Shown: positions 17,508 through 27,335, counted from the stretch's first letter. The stretch: 59,144 nucleotides of DNA from Pseudomonas poae (GCF_001439785.1 NZ_JYLI01000029.1:1-59144); one strand, 5' to 3'. The notes: generated by a model not told the origin, from the letters alone. A program made the numbers and translations.

Positions 17508-18206
17508 CTAAGGATTGCGCAAAAACACCACATACCCGCCGAACCACTTGCTCTCGCACAAATACGCCGGTGCCTGCCACTCGCCGCCCTGAATCAAGCC
17601 CACCTTGAACGGCACGCCCATCCGGCTCACCCTCGGCAAATACGCCGCGTAATCCGGGATGCTGTGCCGCCCCTGGTACGTCTGCACCACCACCTCATCC
17701 ACCACGCCCTTAAGCTGAGCGATGGCGGTCGGGTCGGCGTTGCTGCCCCAGTCCAGCAGGCCGGTGATGCTCAGGCGCAGGTCGGCAGGCAGGCGTTGGC
17801 GCAGGTCGCGCAGAAAGTCTGCGTATTCGTGCAGGTATTGGGTGCGCGCATCGAAGTCGATCTGGATGCCTATCACCGGATTGCCCGCGTCACGCCAGCG
17901 TTGCACCTGGCCGAGCAGTTGCGTGTAGACGCGCTCCGGCCAGTGCAGGGTGTGGGCGCGGTAGACGATCCAGATCTCGCCCTGGGTGATACGCGGCACG
18001 CTCATGCCCTGCGCGATCAAACGTACGGTGGGCGTGCGGCGGGTGGAGTTGATCTGACCCTGAAGGATGTACAGCGTCTTCGCCTGCTTGAGCACCGGCT
18101 GCGGGGTGACGCCACTCCACAGCCAGAAAGCGTCATAGTCGCCGGCATCGACAGCGCCGAAGGCCGGGCTTGCCAGCAACAGCAGGCCCAGCCAGAGGTG
18201 TTTCAC
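17508..18206 (-). CDS. DUF3142-like exported protein
   Basis: A 232-residue protein with a signal peptide (MKHLWLGLLLLASPAFG) and a TIM-barrel-like pattern: IQIDFDA, LSITGLLDWG and VVVQTYQG resemble strand ends of a glycosyl-hydrolase-like barrel, as described for DUF3142. The GTG at 18206 overlaps the upstream stop as GTGA and gives a clean signal peptide; a GTG at 18233 would extend into the upstream gene. It is coupled to the 721-residue exported protein upstream. A role in polysaccharide or envelope metabolism is only a guess. Confidence 0.75.
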   Translation of the reverse strand: MKHLWLGLLLLASPAFGAVDAGDYDAFWLWSGVTPQPVLKQAKTLYILQGQINSTRRTPTVRLIAQGMSVPRITQGEIWIVYRAHTLHWPERVYTQLLGQVQRWRDAGNPVIGIQIDFDARTQYLHEYADFLRDLRQRLPADLRLSITGLLDWGSNADPTAIAQLKGVVDEVVVQTYQGRHSIPDYAAYLPRVSRMGVPFKVGLIQGGEWQAPAYLCESKWFGGYVVFLRNP

Positions 18207-20368
18207 CAGTAGTACTGCAAGGCGTTGCCCCACTGGGTGTCGCTAAAGCCAGTCTTGAGCTGGCGGAACCAGGCCTTGCGCACGGCCGGCGCGACGTCTT
18301 CGCCGCCGCAACTGTTATAGCCGGCGGGCGCGTAGCAGTTGATGGCGCGAAACAGCGCATAGGCCTTGTCGGTTTTCGGCGCCTTGGGGTTGGCGATCAC
18401 CTGTTTGTAGCCATCCAGGCGCGAGAAGGTTTCACCGGGGAAGTCCGACGCGCTGCTGCCCAGGCTGCCGGCGGCGCGGGCTTGTTCCAAGGGCATGCCG
18501 TCCAGGCTGTTGCGCAGGATGAATTCACCGAAGCAATTGAGCGCCTGCGGGTTTTTTGCGTCGCTCTGCAAAATCGCGGCGGTTTGCGCGATGCTCGGGC
18601 AGGTGTAGCCGGATTCGGCCTTGTCGCCATTCCACTGGAACAGCTTCAAGGTTTGCCCGCCGCCGTAGGTGTAGCCCAGGCTGGTGCCGAGTTTGTCTTC
18701 AGGCGGCGTGGCCGGCAGTTGCTTGAGGTCGTCGGCGAAGGTGGCGAACTGGCTGCGCAGCAAGTCCTTGTAGAGCAGCACGAACTGCGCCGTGTGGCGC
18801 TCCACCGGATCGCGGGCATTGGCGATCTGCTGGCGCAGCAGGTCGGGACCGGCAACGGTGCGCAGCAGCAGGTAGCGCACGTTGTTGGCGTCGATCGGCG
18901 AATCGGCCGCGAACACCTTGGCCAACTCGACGCTGCGTTCGTAGTTCATCGCCAGGGCCAGCTCCAACTGGTCGCGTTGCAGGGGCTGTTTGGCCAGCGG
19001 CAGCAGTTGCAGCCAAAGGGCTTGGGCCGCTTTCCAGTCCTGCCTGGCTTCCAGGGCCAGGCCGCGCAAGGTCTGCTGGCTGAAAGCGAAGTAATCCAGG
19101 TTCGACGGCATGTCCTGTGGCAGCAGCTTCAGGGCGGCTTCGGGCTGATGCTCCACGTACAGCGCAAACGCCGCTTGCAGGTAAGCGTACAGCGCCGGTT
19201 CGCCGGCAAACGTGGCCTTCTGTTTGTCGAGGTCGGCGCGGGTCAGTTTGGGCGGCGTTTCGGCGCGTATCAGCATCAGGTCGTTGACCGCCTGCAGCAT
19301 CGGGTTCTTCAGGCTGCCAGTGCTGTCCATCAACAGCTTGAGGTCGGCCTCTTGCACCAGGTCATCAAGTGACACATTGCGCTGCTCAGCGGTGGCTTCG
19401 GTCATTTGCCAGGCGAAGTCCTCCGCGAGCTTGCCGTCGTCATTGGCCAGCCAGTGCACACGCCGTAACAGGCCTCGGGCGGAGGTCGCGTACTGGCCCT
19501 GTGGATAAGTGCTCAGGTAGCCGCGCAAACCCTTTTCGGCGTTGTCCAGCGCAGACTTATCCACATGCTCACGCTGCGGCATGCCGTATTCGTCGAAGGC
19601 TTCGGCCTGAGCCTGGTTCAACGCCGTGCGCGCGGTCATGTACAGCGCGGTTTCCTGCAGCCATGGCAGGGTTGAGCCGCTGGCAGCGGCAAAACCGCGT
19701 TCGGCTTCACTGAAGCGCCCGCTGTAGAAGTCGGCGGCGGCTTGCAGGTAGGTGCGCAACAGGCGGCCGTTCGAGGACTCGATTTCGCCGGTGACCACCG
19801 CGCCATCCCAACTGCAGGCCGTGAGTAATTGCAGGCGCGCCCTGGCCAGCAGCACGCGTTCGGTATCCGGCATATCGGCCTTGATTACCTGGCTGACAAA
19901 CGCCGTGGCGCTGTCATCGTCGTTGCTACGGCAGCGGCTGCCTTCACCGCTCAAAAACGCTTCGCCGGCGGTTTTGTAGTCCTCGCGCTGGATGCCCAGG
20001 GTTTTGAGCAGCGTGTCCAGTTCGGCGGTGCGGGAGTCGTCGGGCTTGTCGTCCGGTTCGTCGTTGCTGGCAGGCGCAGGGCTGAGGCGATACACCGCAA
20101 ACGGTACCTGGCCGAATCCCTCGGACAGGTCGGTTTCGTCCAGGGCATTGGGGGCCAGCGGTGCCACCTTTTTATCGGACAGCAGCAGGCGCAGGTTCAC
20201 CCGGCTGTCGTTGCCGGGGCTCAGAAAGGGCAGGTTGTTGCACGGGTCCAGGCTGTCACGCGACACCCGCCAGTCCGGGTAGCACGAGTCGTCCGAGCTG
20301 GCCGCAGCCTGCTGGGAAATACCGGCGAGCAGTGCCAGTGCCAGGGGTGACAGAAAACCGATGCGCAT
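18203..20368 (-). CDS. Large exported protein of unknown function, TPR-like
   Basis: A 721-residue protein with a signal peptide (MRIGFLSPLALALLAG, cleavage after AAA near residue 23). The mature part is rich in alpha-helical, alanine- and leucine-rich segments resembling tetratricopeptide-like repeats. Many aromatic residues and a few cysteines (CYPDW, CNNLPF, CYAPAGYNSCGG) suggest periplasmic disulfides. ATG 20368 is chosen because AAGGA lies 7 bases upstream and the signal peptide follows directly. It is transcribed with the DUF3142 gene. I do not recognise a named family. Confidence 0.75.
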   Translation of the reverse strand: MRIGFLSPLALALLAGISQQAAASSDDSCYPDWRVSRDSLDPCNNLPFLSPGNDSRVNLRLLLSDKKVAPLAPNALDETDLSEGFGQVPFAVYRLSPAPASNDEPDDKPDDSRTAELDTLLKTLGIQREDYKTAGEAFLSGEGSRCRSNDDDSATAFVSQVIKADMPDTERVLLARARLQLLTACSWDGAVVTGEIESSNGRLLRTYLQAAADFYSGRFSEAERGFAAASGSTLPWLQETALYMTARTALNQAQAEAFDEYGMPQREHVDKSALDNAEKGLRGYLSTYPQGQYATSARGLLRRVHWLANDDGKLAEDFAWQMTEATAEQRNVSLDDLVQEADLKLLMDSTGSLKNPMLQAVNDLMLIRAETPPKLTRADLDKQKATFAGEPALYAYLQAAFALYVEHQPEAALKLLPQDMPSNLDYFAFSQQTLRGLALEARQDWKAAQALWLQLLPLAKQPLQRDQLELALAMNYERSVELAKVFAADSPIDANNVRYLLLRTVAGPDLLRQQIANARDPVERHTAQFVLLYKDLLRSQFATFADDLKQLPATPPEDKLGTSLGYTYGGGQTLKLFQWNGDKAESGYTCPSIAQTAAILQSDAKNPQALNCFGEFILRNSLDGMPLEQARAAGSLGSSASDFPGETFSRLDGYKQVIANPKAPKTDKAYALFRAINCYAPAGYNSCGGEDVAPAVRKAWFRQLKTGFSDTQWGNALQYYW

Positions 20369-20548
20369 GGAGTGTCCTTGAGCCTGAGTCCTTGGAGGAG
20401 GGCAATCATAGCGTGATCCGACCAGCGCTTCGGTGAAGTCCTGCGCAATTGGCCGATTTGTCCGATTGCACAAGCGAATCAGGGGCATTTGTCCTAAAGT
20501 GGCGTGGGTTTGCGTGTCGGCAATCAGAGCAGTGGCAGGGGAATCAAG

Positions 20549-22132
20549 GTGCGTCGGTCTGTGGTAGAGCAAAACGAAAAAATCACGGCATTGCCCGCGC
20601 TCAACCGACTTGGCTGGGAGCGGGCCGGCTGGGTCAGCCAACTCTGGTGGGTACCGATCCTGGCGCTGGCAATGGCCCTGCGGTTCTACAACCTGACGAC
20701 GTCGGCCATCTGGGGCGATGAAGGCTCAAGCCTCCTGCTCAGTGAATATGCCGTGGACGATCTGTGGTTCCACGCGGCCCACGACGTGCATCCGCCGCTC
20801 TACTTCTTTTTGCTGCGCGGCTGGATTGAACTGTTCGGCGACAGCATCGGGTCGATCAGGGCCATGAGTGCCATTCCTGGCGTGATCGTCGTGGGTCTGG
20901 GCACCTGGCTTGCGCGGCAGCTGTCCACACGGCGCGCGGCGCTACTGGCCGGTGTCCTGCTGGCGCTGCTGCCGACGGCGGTGCGATACAGCCAGGAAGT
21001 GCGCATGTATTCGCTGCTGGGCGTATGGCTGCTGGGCGCAACGCTGGCGCTGGTGTATTGGGTGCGCCAACCCGAACGCACACGCTATCTGGTGGCCTAT
21101 GGGGTGCTGATGGCCGCAGGTTTCTACACTCATTACTTCACCGCACTGTGCGTGCTGGTGCATTGGGCGTACCTGGGCGTGCTGGGCACCTGCGGTCAGC
21201 GTCTGATCACGCGCCGGGCATGGTGGGCGACCAACATCGCAATTGTGCTGGTGTACCTGCCCTGGTTGCCAGGCCTGCTGGATCTGGTACAGCACGTCGA
21301 CCAGCTCAAGGTCGGCGGCGACATCGGCTGGGAAGATCCGGTCAATGCGCTGTCCGTGCCATCGATGATCTGGCAGTTCATGTTGCAGGATGAAGGCCTG
21401 GATCTGTGGCGACCGCTGTTCTGGGGGTTTGCGCTGCTATTGATCGCGCTGGTTGGCGTCAGCGTCTGGCGTGATCGCGAACCTTATCGACCAGCCATCC
21501 TGCTGGCGCTGTTTTTCCTGCTGCCGCTTTTGCTGGTCTACGCCGTGTCGTTTATCTCGCCGGTGTTCATTGAACGCTACCTCACGGTGTATGCCCTGGG
21601 CTTGCCGATCCTGCTGGCGTTGCTCATCGACCGTGGGTCATGGTGGGGCGCGGCGTTGTTCGTGTTGGTGGTGGGGGTGGAGCTGGTTGGGCTGAAGAAC
21701 AACTTCACGGTGGACGAGCAGGACCAATTCAACGTGCCGGTGGAGTTCGTCAACCGCAACTACCAGGAAGATGATCGCATCGTGCTCAGCGACATGATGT
21801 GGTACCTCAGCTACGTCTATTACGACCAGACCGACGCCCAACTGCAGCTCTACACCCCGCCCAAACCCGACGGCACCCCAACGCGACCGAATGCCTACGG
21901 CTTCGGCACGCTGGTGGATCAAGACGGCGGGCGCATCTACCTCGACCACCTCTCGTCACTGCCTGCCGGCACCCGACGCGTATGGCTGATCAGCAGCAAC
22001 GAAACGCCGGACGAATTTGCGCCACTGCCCCCGGGCTGGCACGAACTCAGTCGCCAGGACGGCGGTGGCGCCAGGGCACGCTTGTTTGTGTTGTGCACTG
22101 TGCCGTCGATGTTGCCCGAGGGCTGTCCCTAG
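20549..22132 (+). CDS. Membrane glycosyltransferase, ArnT/PMT (GT-C) type
   Basis: A 527-residue polytopic protein with about ten membrane segments. An acidic motif, WGDEGSSLL, lies in the first periplasmic loop, followed by HDVHPPLYFFLL; both are typical of GT-C enzymes that use polyprenyl-phosphate sugars as donors. The GTG at 20549 is chosen because AGGGGA lies 6 bases upstream. The acceptor (lipid A, protein or another glycan) cannot be predicted, and no sugar biosynthesis genes are adjacent. Confidence 0.85.
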   Translation: MRRSVVEQNEKITALPALNRLGWERAGWVSQLWWVPILALAMALRFYNLTTSAIWGDEGSSLLLSEYAVDDLWFHAAHDVHPPLYFFLLRGWIELFGDSIGSIRAMSAIPGVIVVGLGTWLARQLSTRRAALLAGVLLALLPTAVRYSQEVRMYSLLGVWLLGATLALVYWVRQPERTRYLVAYGVLMAAGFYTHYFTALCVLVHWAYLGVLGTCGQRLITRRAWWATNIAIVLVYLPWLPGLLDLVQHVDQLKVGGDIGWEDPVNALSVPSMIWQFMLQDEGLDLWRPLFWGFALLLIALVGVSVWRDREPYRPAILLALFFLLPLLLVYAVSFISPVFIERYLTVYALGLPILLALLIDRGSWWGAALFVLVVGVELVGLKNNFTVDEQDQFNVPVEFVNRNYQEDDRIVLSDMMWYLSYVYYDQTDAQLQLYTPPKPDGTPTRPNAYGFGTLVDQDGGRIYLDHLSSLPAGTRRVWLISSNETPDEFAPLPPGWHELSRQDGGGARARLFVLCTVPSMLPEGCP

Positions 22133-22214
22133 ACTGGGCTTGGGCTTCGACGCGACAGCCCGGCGCCAAGACTGATCCAAATGCCACCACCCATCCGCCA
22201 AATTGTTTCAAAAC

Positions 22215-22243
22215 TTGACGCTCAAGCCTGCTTCCACCATATT
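22215..22243 (+). promoter_or_regulatory. Sigma-70 promoter of the marR efflux operon
   Basis: TTGACG (22215-22220) and CATATT (22238-22243) are separated by 17 bases, so transcription would begin near 22250, inside the inverted repeat at 22247-22262. Confidence 0.6.
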
Positions 22244-22246
22244 GAT

Positions 22247-22262
22247 AGTTAGCAAACTAACT
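22247..22262. promoter_or_regulatory. MarR operator, perfect inverted repeat
   Basis: AGTTAG-CAAA-CTAACT is a perfect 6-bp inverted repeat with a 4-base centre. It lies just downstream of the predicted -10 box and 17 bp before the MarR start. Its position over the transcription start fits autorepression of the operon. Confidence 0.7.
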
Positions 22263-22278
22263 GTATGCGAACGATCCC

Positions 22279-22725
22279 GTGTCCCAATCCCTCGAACAAC
22301 TCCAGATGAACCTTAGCAGCAGCATGGTGGTGGGCGCCCGCAACTGGCGCAAAATCTGCCAGGCCACGCTGGTGAGCTATGGCATCTCCGAAGCCTGCGC
22401 CGTGCCGCTGTTGATGATCGGCCGTCTGGGCGACGGTGTGCATCAGGTCAAGGTGGCCCAGGCCTCCGGCATCGAAAGCCCGTCACTGGTGCGTCTGCTC
22501 GACCAGCTGTGCAGCGGCGGCTATGTGTGCCGTACCGAAGACGCCCACGACCGCCGCGCCAAGGCCCTGAGCCTCACCGAGCGCGGCCGTGAGCTGGTGC
22601 AGGCGGTGGAAGCGCAACTGGTGCGCCTGCGCCGCGAAGTGCTGGCCGACATTCCCCACAGCGACCTCGAAGTCGCGTTGCGTGTGCTGCGTGCCTTCGA
22701 GGCCGCGGGGGCGGTGGCGTCTTGA
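22279..22725 (+). CDS. MarR-family transcriptional regulator
   Basis: A 148-residue winged-helix regulator. The recognition-helix region is VAQASGIESPSLVRLLDQL and the wing is RTEDAHDRRAKALSLTERG, the classic MarR pattern. The GTG start is accepted because the next in-frame start would truncate the N-terminal helix. It is first in an operon with FUSC, DUF1656, HlyD and outer-membrane-factor genes, and likely represses it until an aromatic acid or similar compound binds. Its stop overlaps the next start. Confidence 0.92.
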   Translation: MSQSLEQLQMNLSSSMVVGARNWRKICQATLVSYGISEACAVPLLMIGRLGDGVHQVKVAQASGIESPSLVRLLDQLCSGGYVCRTEDAHDRRAKALSLTERGRELVQAVEAQLVRLRREVLADIPHSDLEVALRVLRAFEAAGAVAS

Positions 22726-24800
22726 ACGGATTCTTGACCGGCATGCCGCCGGCCCGCGACTGGTTTTACGGCGTGCGCACCTTCGCGGCGTCGATGATCG
22801 CGCTGTACATCGCCATGCTCATGCAAATGCCGCGTCCGTATTGGGCGATGGCCACCGTGTACATCGTCTCCAGCCCATTCGTAGGCCCTACCAGCTCCAA
22901 GGCGCTGTACCGCGCCATCGGCACCCTGATGGGCGCGGCGGCGGCGGTATTGTTCGTGCCGATGTTCGTGCAGTCGCCCTACATCCTGGTGGTGGTGATT
23001 GCGCTGTGGACCGGCACCTTGCTGTTCCTCTCCATGCACCTGCGCACCGCCAACAACTATGCCCTGATGCTCGCCGGCTACACCCTGCCGCTGATCGCGC
23101 TGCCCGTGGTGGATAACCCCCTGGCGGTGTGGGACGTGGCCGAAGCGCGTACCGAAGAAATCTTCCTCGGCATCGTCGTGGCCGCCGTGGTCGGCGCGAT
23201 GTTCTGGCCGCGTCGACTGATGCCGGTGTTCGACGGTTCGGTGGCCAAGTGGTTTGCCGATGCGCAGGTCTACAGCCAGCGCTTTCTCACGCGCAACGTC
23301 GATACCGAGGAAGTCAGCAACCTGCGCGGCGGCATGGTCGCCACGTTCAACACCCTTGAATTGATGATCGGCCAATTGCCCCACGAAGGCGCGCGGCCGC
23401 AGACGGTGCGCAACACCAAGGAACTGCGCGGGCGCATGATTCACCTGTTGCCGGTGATCGACGCCCTGGACGACGCGGTGTACGCCCTCGAACACCGCGC
23501 CCCCGAGTTTCTTGAACGCTTCACACCGTTGCTGCACGCCGCCAACACCTGGCTTGATAGCACAACCGACACCGCGCCCCTTGAACGCTGGCGTCAGCTG
23601 CGCGACCAGATCGACGCCGCCCAACCCCAGGGCGACGCACTCAACGACCGCCACACGCTGCTGTTCTCCAACGCGCTCTACCGCCTGGCCGAGTGGGTCG
23701 ACCTGTGGCAGGACTGCCGCAGCTTGCAGGCCGCCATCCAGTGCGAAAGCCAGGACAGCTGGCGCGCCGTCTACCGTCATTGGCGCCTGGGCCGACTCAC
23801 GCCGTTCCTCGACCGTGGCCTGATGTTCTACTCGGCGTTTTCCACCGTCAGCGCGATCATCGTCGCCTCGGTGCTGTGGATCCTGCTGGGCTGGACCGAC
23901 GGCGGCAGCGCGGTGATTCTGGCCGCCGTCGCGTGCAGCTTCTTCGCCACGATGGACGACCCGGCGCCGCAGATTTACCGGTTCTTTTTCTGGACCGCCC
24001 TGTCGGTGCTGTTCGCCAGCCTGTACCTGTTTCTGGTGCTGCCCAACCTGCACGATTTCCCGATGCTGGTACTGGCCTTCGCCGTGCCGTTCATCTGCAT
24101 CGGCACCCTCACGGTCCAGCCGCGTTTCTACCTGGGCATGCTGCTGACGCTGGTCAACACCTCGTCATTCATCAGCATCCAGGGCGCCTACGATGCGGAT
24201 TTTCTCAATTTCGCCAACGTCAACCTGGCTGGGCCCGTGGGCCTGCTGTTCGCCTTTGTATGGACGCTGATCGCGCGGCCCTTCGGCGCGGAACTGGCGG
24301 CCAAGCGCCTCACCCGTTTTAGTTGGCGCGACATCGTGAGTCTCACCGAACCCGCCACCCTGGCCGAGCACCGGCACATGGCCGCGCAAATGCTCGACCG
24401 CCTGATGCAGCACCTGCCGCGCCTGGCCCTCACCGGGCAGGACACCGGCATCGCCCTGCGCGACCTGCGCGTGGCACTCAACCTGCTCGACCTGCTGGCC
24501 TACTCGCCGCGCATCCTCGGCGTGCCCCGGGTGCTGCTCAATCAGGTGGTGGAAGGTGTGGGCGGCTACTTCAAGGCCTGCCTCAAGGCGGGTGAACGCT
24601 TGCCCGCGCCCAGCGGTCTGCTGATGACACTCGACCGCACCCGTCGCGCCCTCAATGGCCAGGGCTTGCAGGACGCCGACGACACCCGCCTGCACCTGCT
24701 GCACGCCCTGGCCGGCCTGCGCCTGGCGCTGCTGCCGGGGGTTGAATTCATTGGTGGCACGGAGCTTGAAGCGCCGCTGCCGGATGGAGCGCCTTTATGA
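22722..24800 (+). CDS. FUSC-family (AaeB-like) inner-membrane transporter
   Basis: A 692-residue protein with two clusters of membrane helices (about residues 15-165 and 365-510), each followed by a large cytoplasmic region, as in AaeB aromatic-carboxylate exporters and other fusaric-acid-resistance proteins. The TTG at 22722 overlaps the marR stop (TTGA); ATG 22743 is an alternative start. Neighbours supply the adaptor and outer-membrane channel. Probable substrates are aromatic acids, by family analogy. Confidence 0.9.
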   Translation: MNGFLTGMPPARDWFYGVRTFAASMIALYIAMLMQMPRPYWAMATVYIVSSPFVGPTSSKALYRAIGTLMGAAAAVLFVPMFVQSPYILVVVIALWTGTLLFLSMHLRTANNYALMLAGYTLPLIALPVVDNPLAVWDVAEARTEEIFLGIVVAAVVGAMFWPRRLMPVFDGSVAKWFADAQVYSQRFLTRNVDTEEVSNLRGGMVATFNTLELMIGQLPHEGARPQTVRNTKELRGRMIHLLPVIDALDDAVYALEHRAPEFLERFTPLLHAANTWLDSTTDTAPLERWRQLRDQIDAAQPQGDALNDRHTLLFSNALYRLAEWVDLWQDCRSLQAAIQCESQDSWRAVYRHWRLGRLTPFLDRGLMFYSAFSTVSAIIVASVLWILLGWTDGGSAVILAAVACSFFATMDDPAPQIYRFFFWTALSVLFASLYLFLVLPNLHDFPMLVLAFAVPFICIGTLTVQPRFYLGMLLTLVNTSSFISIQGAYDADFLNFANVNLAGPVGLLFAFVWTLIARPFGAELAAKRLTRFSWRDIVSLTEPATLAEHRHMAAQMLDRLMQHLPRLALTGQDTGIALRDLRVALNLLDLLAYSPRILGVPRVLLNQVVEGVGGYFKACLKAGERLPAPSGLLMTLDRTRRALNGQGLQDADDTRLHLLHALAGLRLALLPGVEFIGGTELEAPLPDGAPL

Positions 24801-25006
24801 TCGGTGATCTGGATATCAGCGGGGTGTTTCTGCCCACGTTGCTGGTGCTGATGGGCATTACGTACCTGTTGTTTCTGGTGGTGCACGGGCTGTTGACGCG
24901 CATGCACTTCTATCGCCTGGTCTGGCACCGGGCATTGTTCAATGTGGGGCTCTACGCGCTGATGCTGGGCGCGGTGGACTCACTCAGTCGATACCTGATG
25001 ACATGA
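24797..25006 (+). CDS. DUF1656 small membrane protein (AaeX-like)
   Basis: A 69-residue protein with two hydrophobic segments (LPTLLVLMGITYLLFLVVH and ALFNVGLYALMLG). It overlaps the FUSC stop and the HlyD start, each by ATGA. The DUF1656 protein is a regular companion in aaeXAB-type operons; its exact role is not established. Confidence 0.92.
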   Translation: MIGDLDISGVFLPTLLVLMGITYLLFLVVHGLLTRMHFYRLVWHRALFNVGLYALMLGAVDSLSRYLMT

Positions 25007-25893
25007 AAAAACCTTTTTTGACCATCGGCCGTGTAACCCTGACGCTTCTGGTGGTGACCTTCGCCGTCGTCGTCGTGTGGCGCATGGTGATGTACTACAT
25101 GTTTGCCCCCTGGACCCGCGACGGGCACATCCGCGCCGACATCGTGCAGATTGCGCCGGACGTGTCCGGGCTGATCCAGCAGGTGGATGTGCGCGACAAC
25201 CAACTGGTCACCAAGGGCCAGGTGCTGTTCGCCGTCGACCAGGACCGCTTCAAGCTCGCCCTGCGCCAGGCCCGCGCCGCCGTGGCCGATCGCCAGGAAA
25301 CCCTGGCCCAGGCCCAGCGCGAGTACAAGCGTAACCGTGGCCTCGGCAATCTGGTGCCCAGCGAACAACTGGAAGAAAGCCAGTCCCGCGTGGCCCGCGC
25401 CCAGTCGGCCCTGGCCGAAGCGCAAGTGACGGTGGACGCGGCTCAGTTGAACCTCGACCGTTCGGTGATCCGCAGCCCGGTGGACGGCTACGTCAACGAC
25501 CGTGCGCCGCGCAGCCAGGAATTCGTCACCGCCGGGCGCCCGGTGCTGTCGGTGGTCGACAGCAATTCCTTCCACATCGACGGTTATTTCGAAGAGACCA
25601 AGCTCGACGGCATCCACGTCGGCATGGCCGTGGACATCCGTGTGATCGGCGACAACGCGCGCTTGCGCGGTCATGTGCAGAGCATCGTCGCCGGCATCGA
25701 GGACCGCGACCGCAGCAGCGGCTCCAACCTGCTGCCCAACGTCAACCCGGCGTTCAGTTGGGTGCGCCTGGCCCAGCGGATTCCGGTGCGTATCGCCTTC
25801 GACGACGTGCCGGCCGACTTTCGCATGATCGCCGGGCGCACGGCCACGGTGTCGATCATCGGCGACCCGGTTAAAGACGGAGAGCAACCATGA
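25003..25893 (+). CDS. HlyD-family adaptor (AaeA-like)
   Basis: A 296-residue periplasmic membrane-fusion protein. One N-terminal membrane helix (about 8-28) is followed by a lipoyl half (VDVRDNQLVTKGQVLF), a short coiled-coil hairpin, the second lipoyl half (RSPVDGYVNDRAPRSQEFV) and a beta-barrel. The short coiled coil is typical of AaeA. It overlaps both neighbours by ATGA and bridges the FUSC pump and the outer-membrane channel. Confidence 0.93.
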   Translation: MKKPFLTIGRVTLTLLVVTFAVVVVWRMVMYYMFAPWTRDGHIRADIVQIAPDVSGLIQQVDVRDNQLVTKGQVLFAVDQDRFKLALRQARAAVADRQETLAQAQREYKRNRGLGNLVPSEQLEESQSRVARAQSALAEAQVTVDAAQLNLDRSVIRSPVDGYVNDRAPRSQEFVTAGRPVLSVVDSNSFHIDGYFEETKLDGIHVGMAVDIRVIGDNARLRGHVQSIVAGIEDRDRSSGSNLLPNVNPAFSWVRLAQRIPVRIAFDDVPADFRMIAGRTATVSIIGDPVKDGEQP

Positions 25894-27335
25894 AGCGGCT
25901 TCTGGCGACTTCCGCATTGGGGTTGCTGCTGTCGGCCTGCCAAGTGGTGGGCCCGGATTACTCGCTGCCGGACACCGCAGCCGTCAACCGCAAAGACCTG
26001 CAAGGGCCGATGGCGGGCGAGGGCGACAACGTGGTGTCGGCACCGGTGCCGGCTGACTGGTGGAAGCTGTACAAGGACCCGCGACTGGATGAGCTGGTGC
26101 GCCAGGCCATGGCCTCCAACACCGACCTGCGCGTGGCCGCCGCCAACCTGCAGCGCGCGCGTTACCAGAGCCAACAGGCCGAGTCCGCCGGCGGCTGGAG
26201 TGCCGGCGCCAAGGCCGAAGCCCAGCGCCTGCAGGAATCCGGCGAGGCGTTCTTGCTGGCCGACAAAGTGCCGGTGGACAACATCGGCAGCGTGGGCATT
26301 AGCACCTCGTACCAGTTCGACCTGTTCGGCACCTTGCAACGAGGCATCGAAAGCGCTCAGGCCAATGCCGACGCAGCCCAGGCGGCGGCCGATATCGCCC
26401 GCATCACCTTGGTGGCCGATGTAGTGCGTTCGTACACGCGGGTGTGCGCGGCCAACGAAGAACTGGCAATCGCCCACGAGTCCCTTGACCTGCAAGGCCA
26501 GAGCACCCGGCTGACCCAGCGCCTGCGCGACGCCGGGCGCGGTGATGAAACCCAGGTGACCCGCTCGCAGACCCAATACAAATCCTTGCGCGCCGACATG
26601 CCGCGCTATGAAGCCGCGCGTCAGGCCGGCTTGTTTCGCCTGTCGATGCTGCTGGCCAAGCCGCTGGACCAATTGCCGGCCGGCACCGCGCATTGCGCCG
26701 AGCTGCCGCACATCGCCCAACTGCTGCCAGTGGGCGACGGCGCCGCCTTGCTCAAACGCCGCCCTGACGTACGCCAGGCCGAACGCCAACTGGCCGCCGC
26801 CACCGCGCGCATCGGCGTGGCCACCGGCGCGCTCTACCCGGACATCGCCATTGGCGCCTCTGTCGGCACGGTGGGCCTGCTCGACGACCTCGGCACGCCG
26901 GCGACCAACCGCTGGGGCTTTGGCCCGATGATCAGTTGGACCGTCCCCACCAACGGCGCGCGCGCGCGCATCCACGAAGCCGAGGCCGCCACCCAGGGTG
27001 CCCTGGCTCATTTCGACGGGGTGGTGCTCAACGCCATCCGCGAAACCCAGACCGGCCTTGCGCAATACACGGCCATGTTGCAGCGCCGCGATGCGCTGGC
27101 CGAAGCCGGCGAGTCCGCCAGGGAAGCGGCGGGGCAGACCCATCGCTTCTTCCAGGCCGGTCGCGCATCGTTTCTGGCCGACTTGCAGGCCACGCGCACC
27201 TACACCGATGTGCGCGCGCAACTGGCGGCTGCCAACACCCAGGTTGCCATGAGCCAGATTGACCTGTTCCTGGCGCTGGGTGGCGGCTGGGAAAGCGCAC
27301 GAACCCAAGGCACGCAGGCCCCGGCAAAGCCTTGA
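25890..27335 (+). CDS. Outer-membrane efflux lipoprotein, NodT family
   Basis: A 481-residue TolC-like channel with a lipobox signal peptide (LLLSAC), the motif KRRPDVRQAERQLAAATARI and duplicated helical hairpins. It is the last gene of the marR-fusC operon (ATGA overlap with hlyD). It has the same length as the efflux factor at 15773 but clearly diverged sequence. Confidence 0.93.
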   Translation: MKRLLATSALGLLLSACQVVGPDYSLPDTAAVNRKDLQGPMAGEGDNVVSAPVPADWWKLYKDPRLDELVRQAMASNTDLRVAAANLQRARYQSQQAESAGGWSAGAKAEAQRLQESGEAFLLADKVPVDNIGSVGISTSYQFDLFGTLQRGIESAQANADAAQAAADIARITLVADVVRSYTRVCAANEELAIAHESLDLQGQSTRLTQRLRDAGRGDETQVTRSQTQYKSLRADMPRYEAARQAGLFRLSMLLAKPLDQLPAGTAHCAELPHIAQLLPVGDGAALLKRRPDVRQAERQLAAATARIGVATGALYPDIAIGASVGTVGLLDDLGTPATNRWGFGPMISWTVPTNGARARIHEAEAATQGALAHFDGVVLNAIRETQTGLAQYTAMLQRRDALAEAGESAREAAGQTHRFFQAGRASFLADLQATRTYTDVRAQLAAANTQVAMSQIDLFLALGGGWESARTQGTQAPAKP

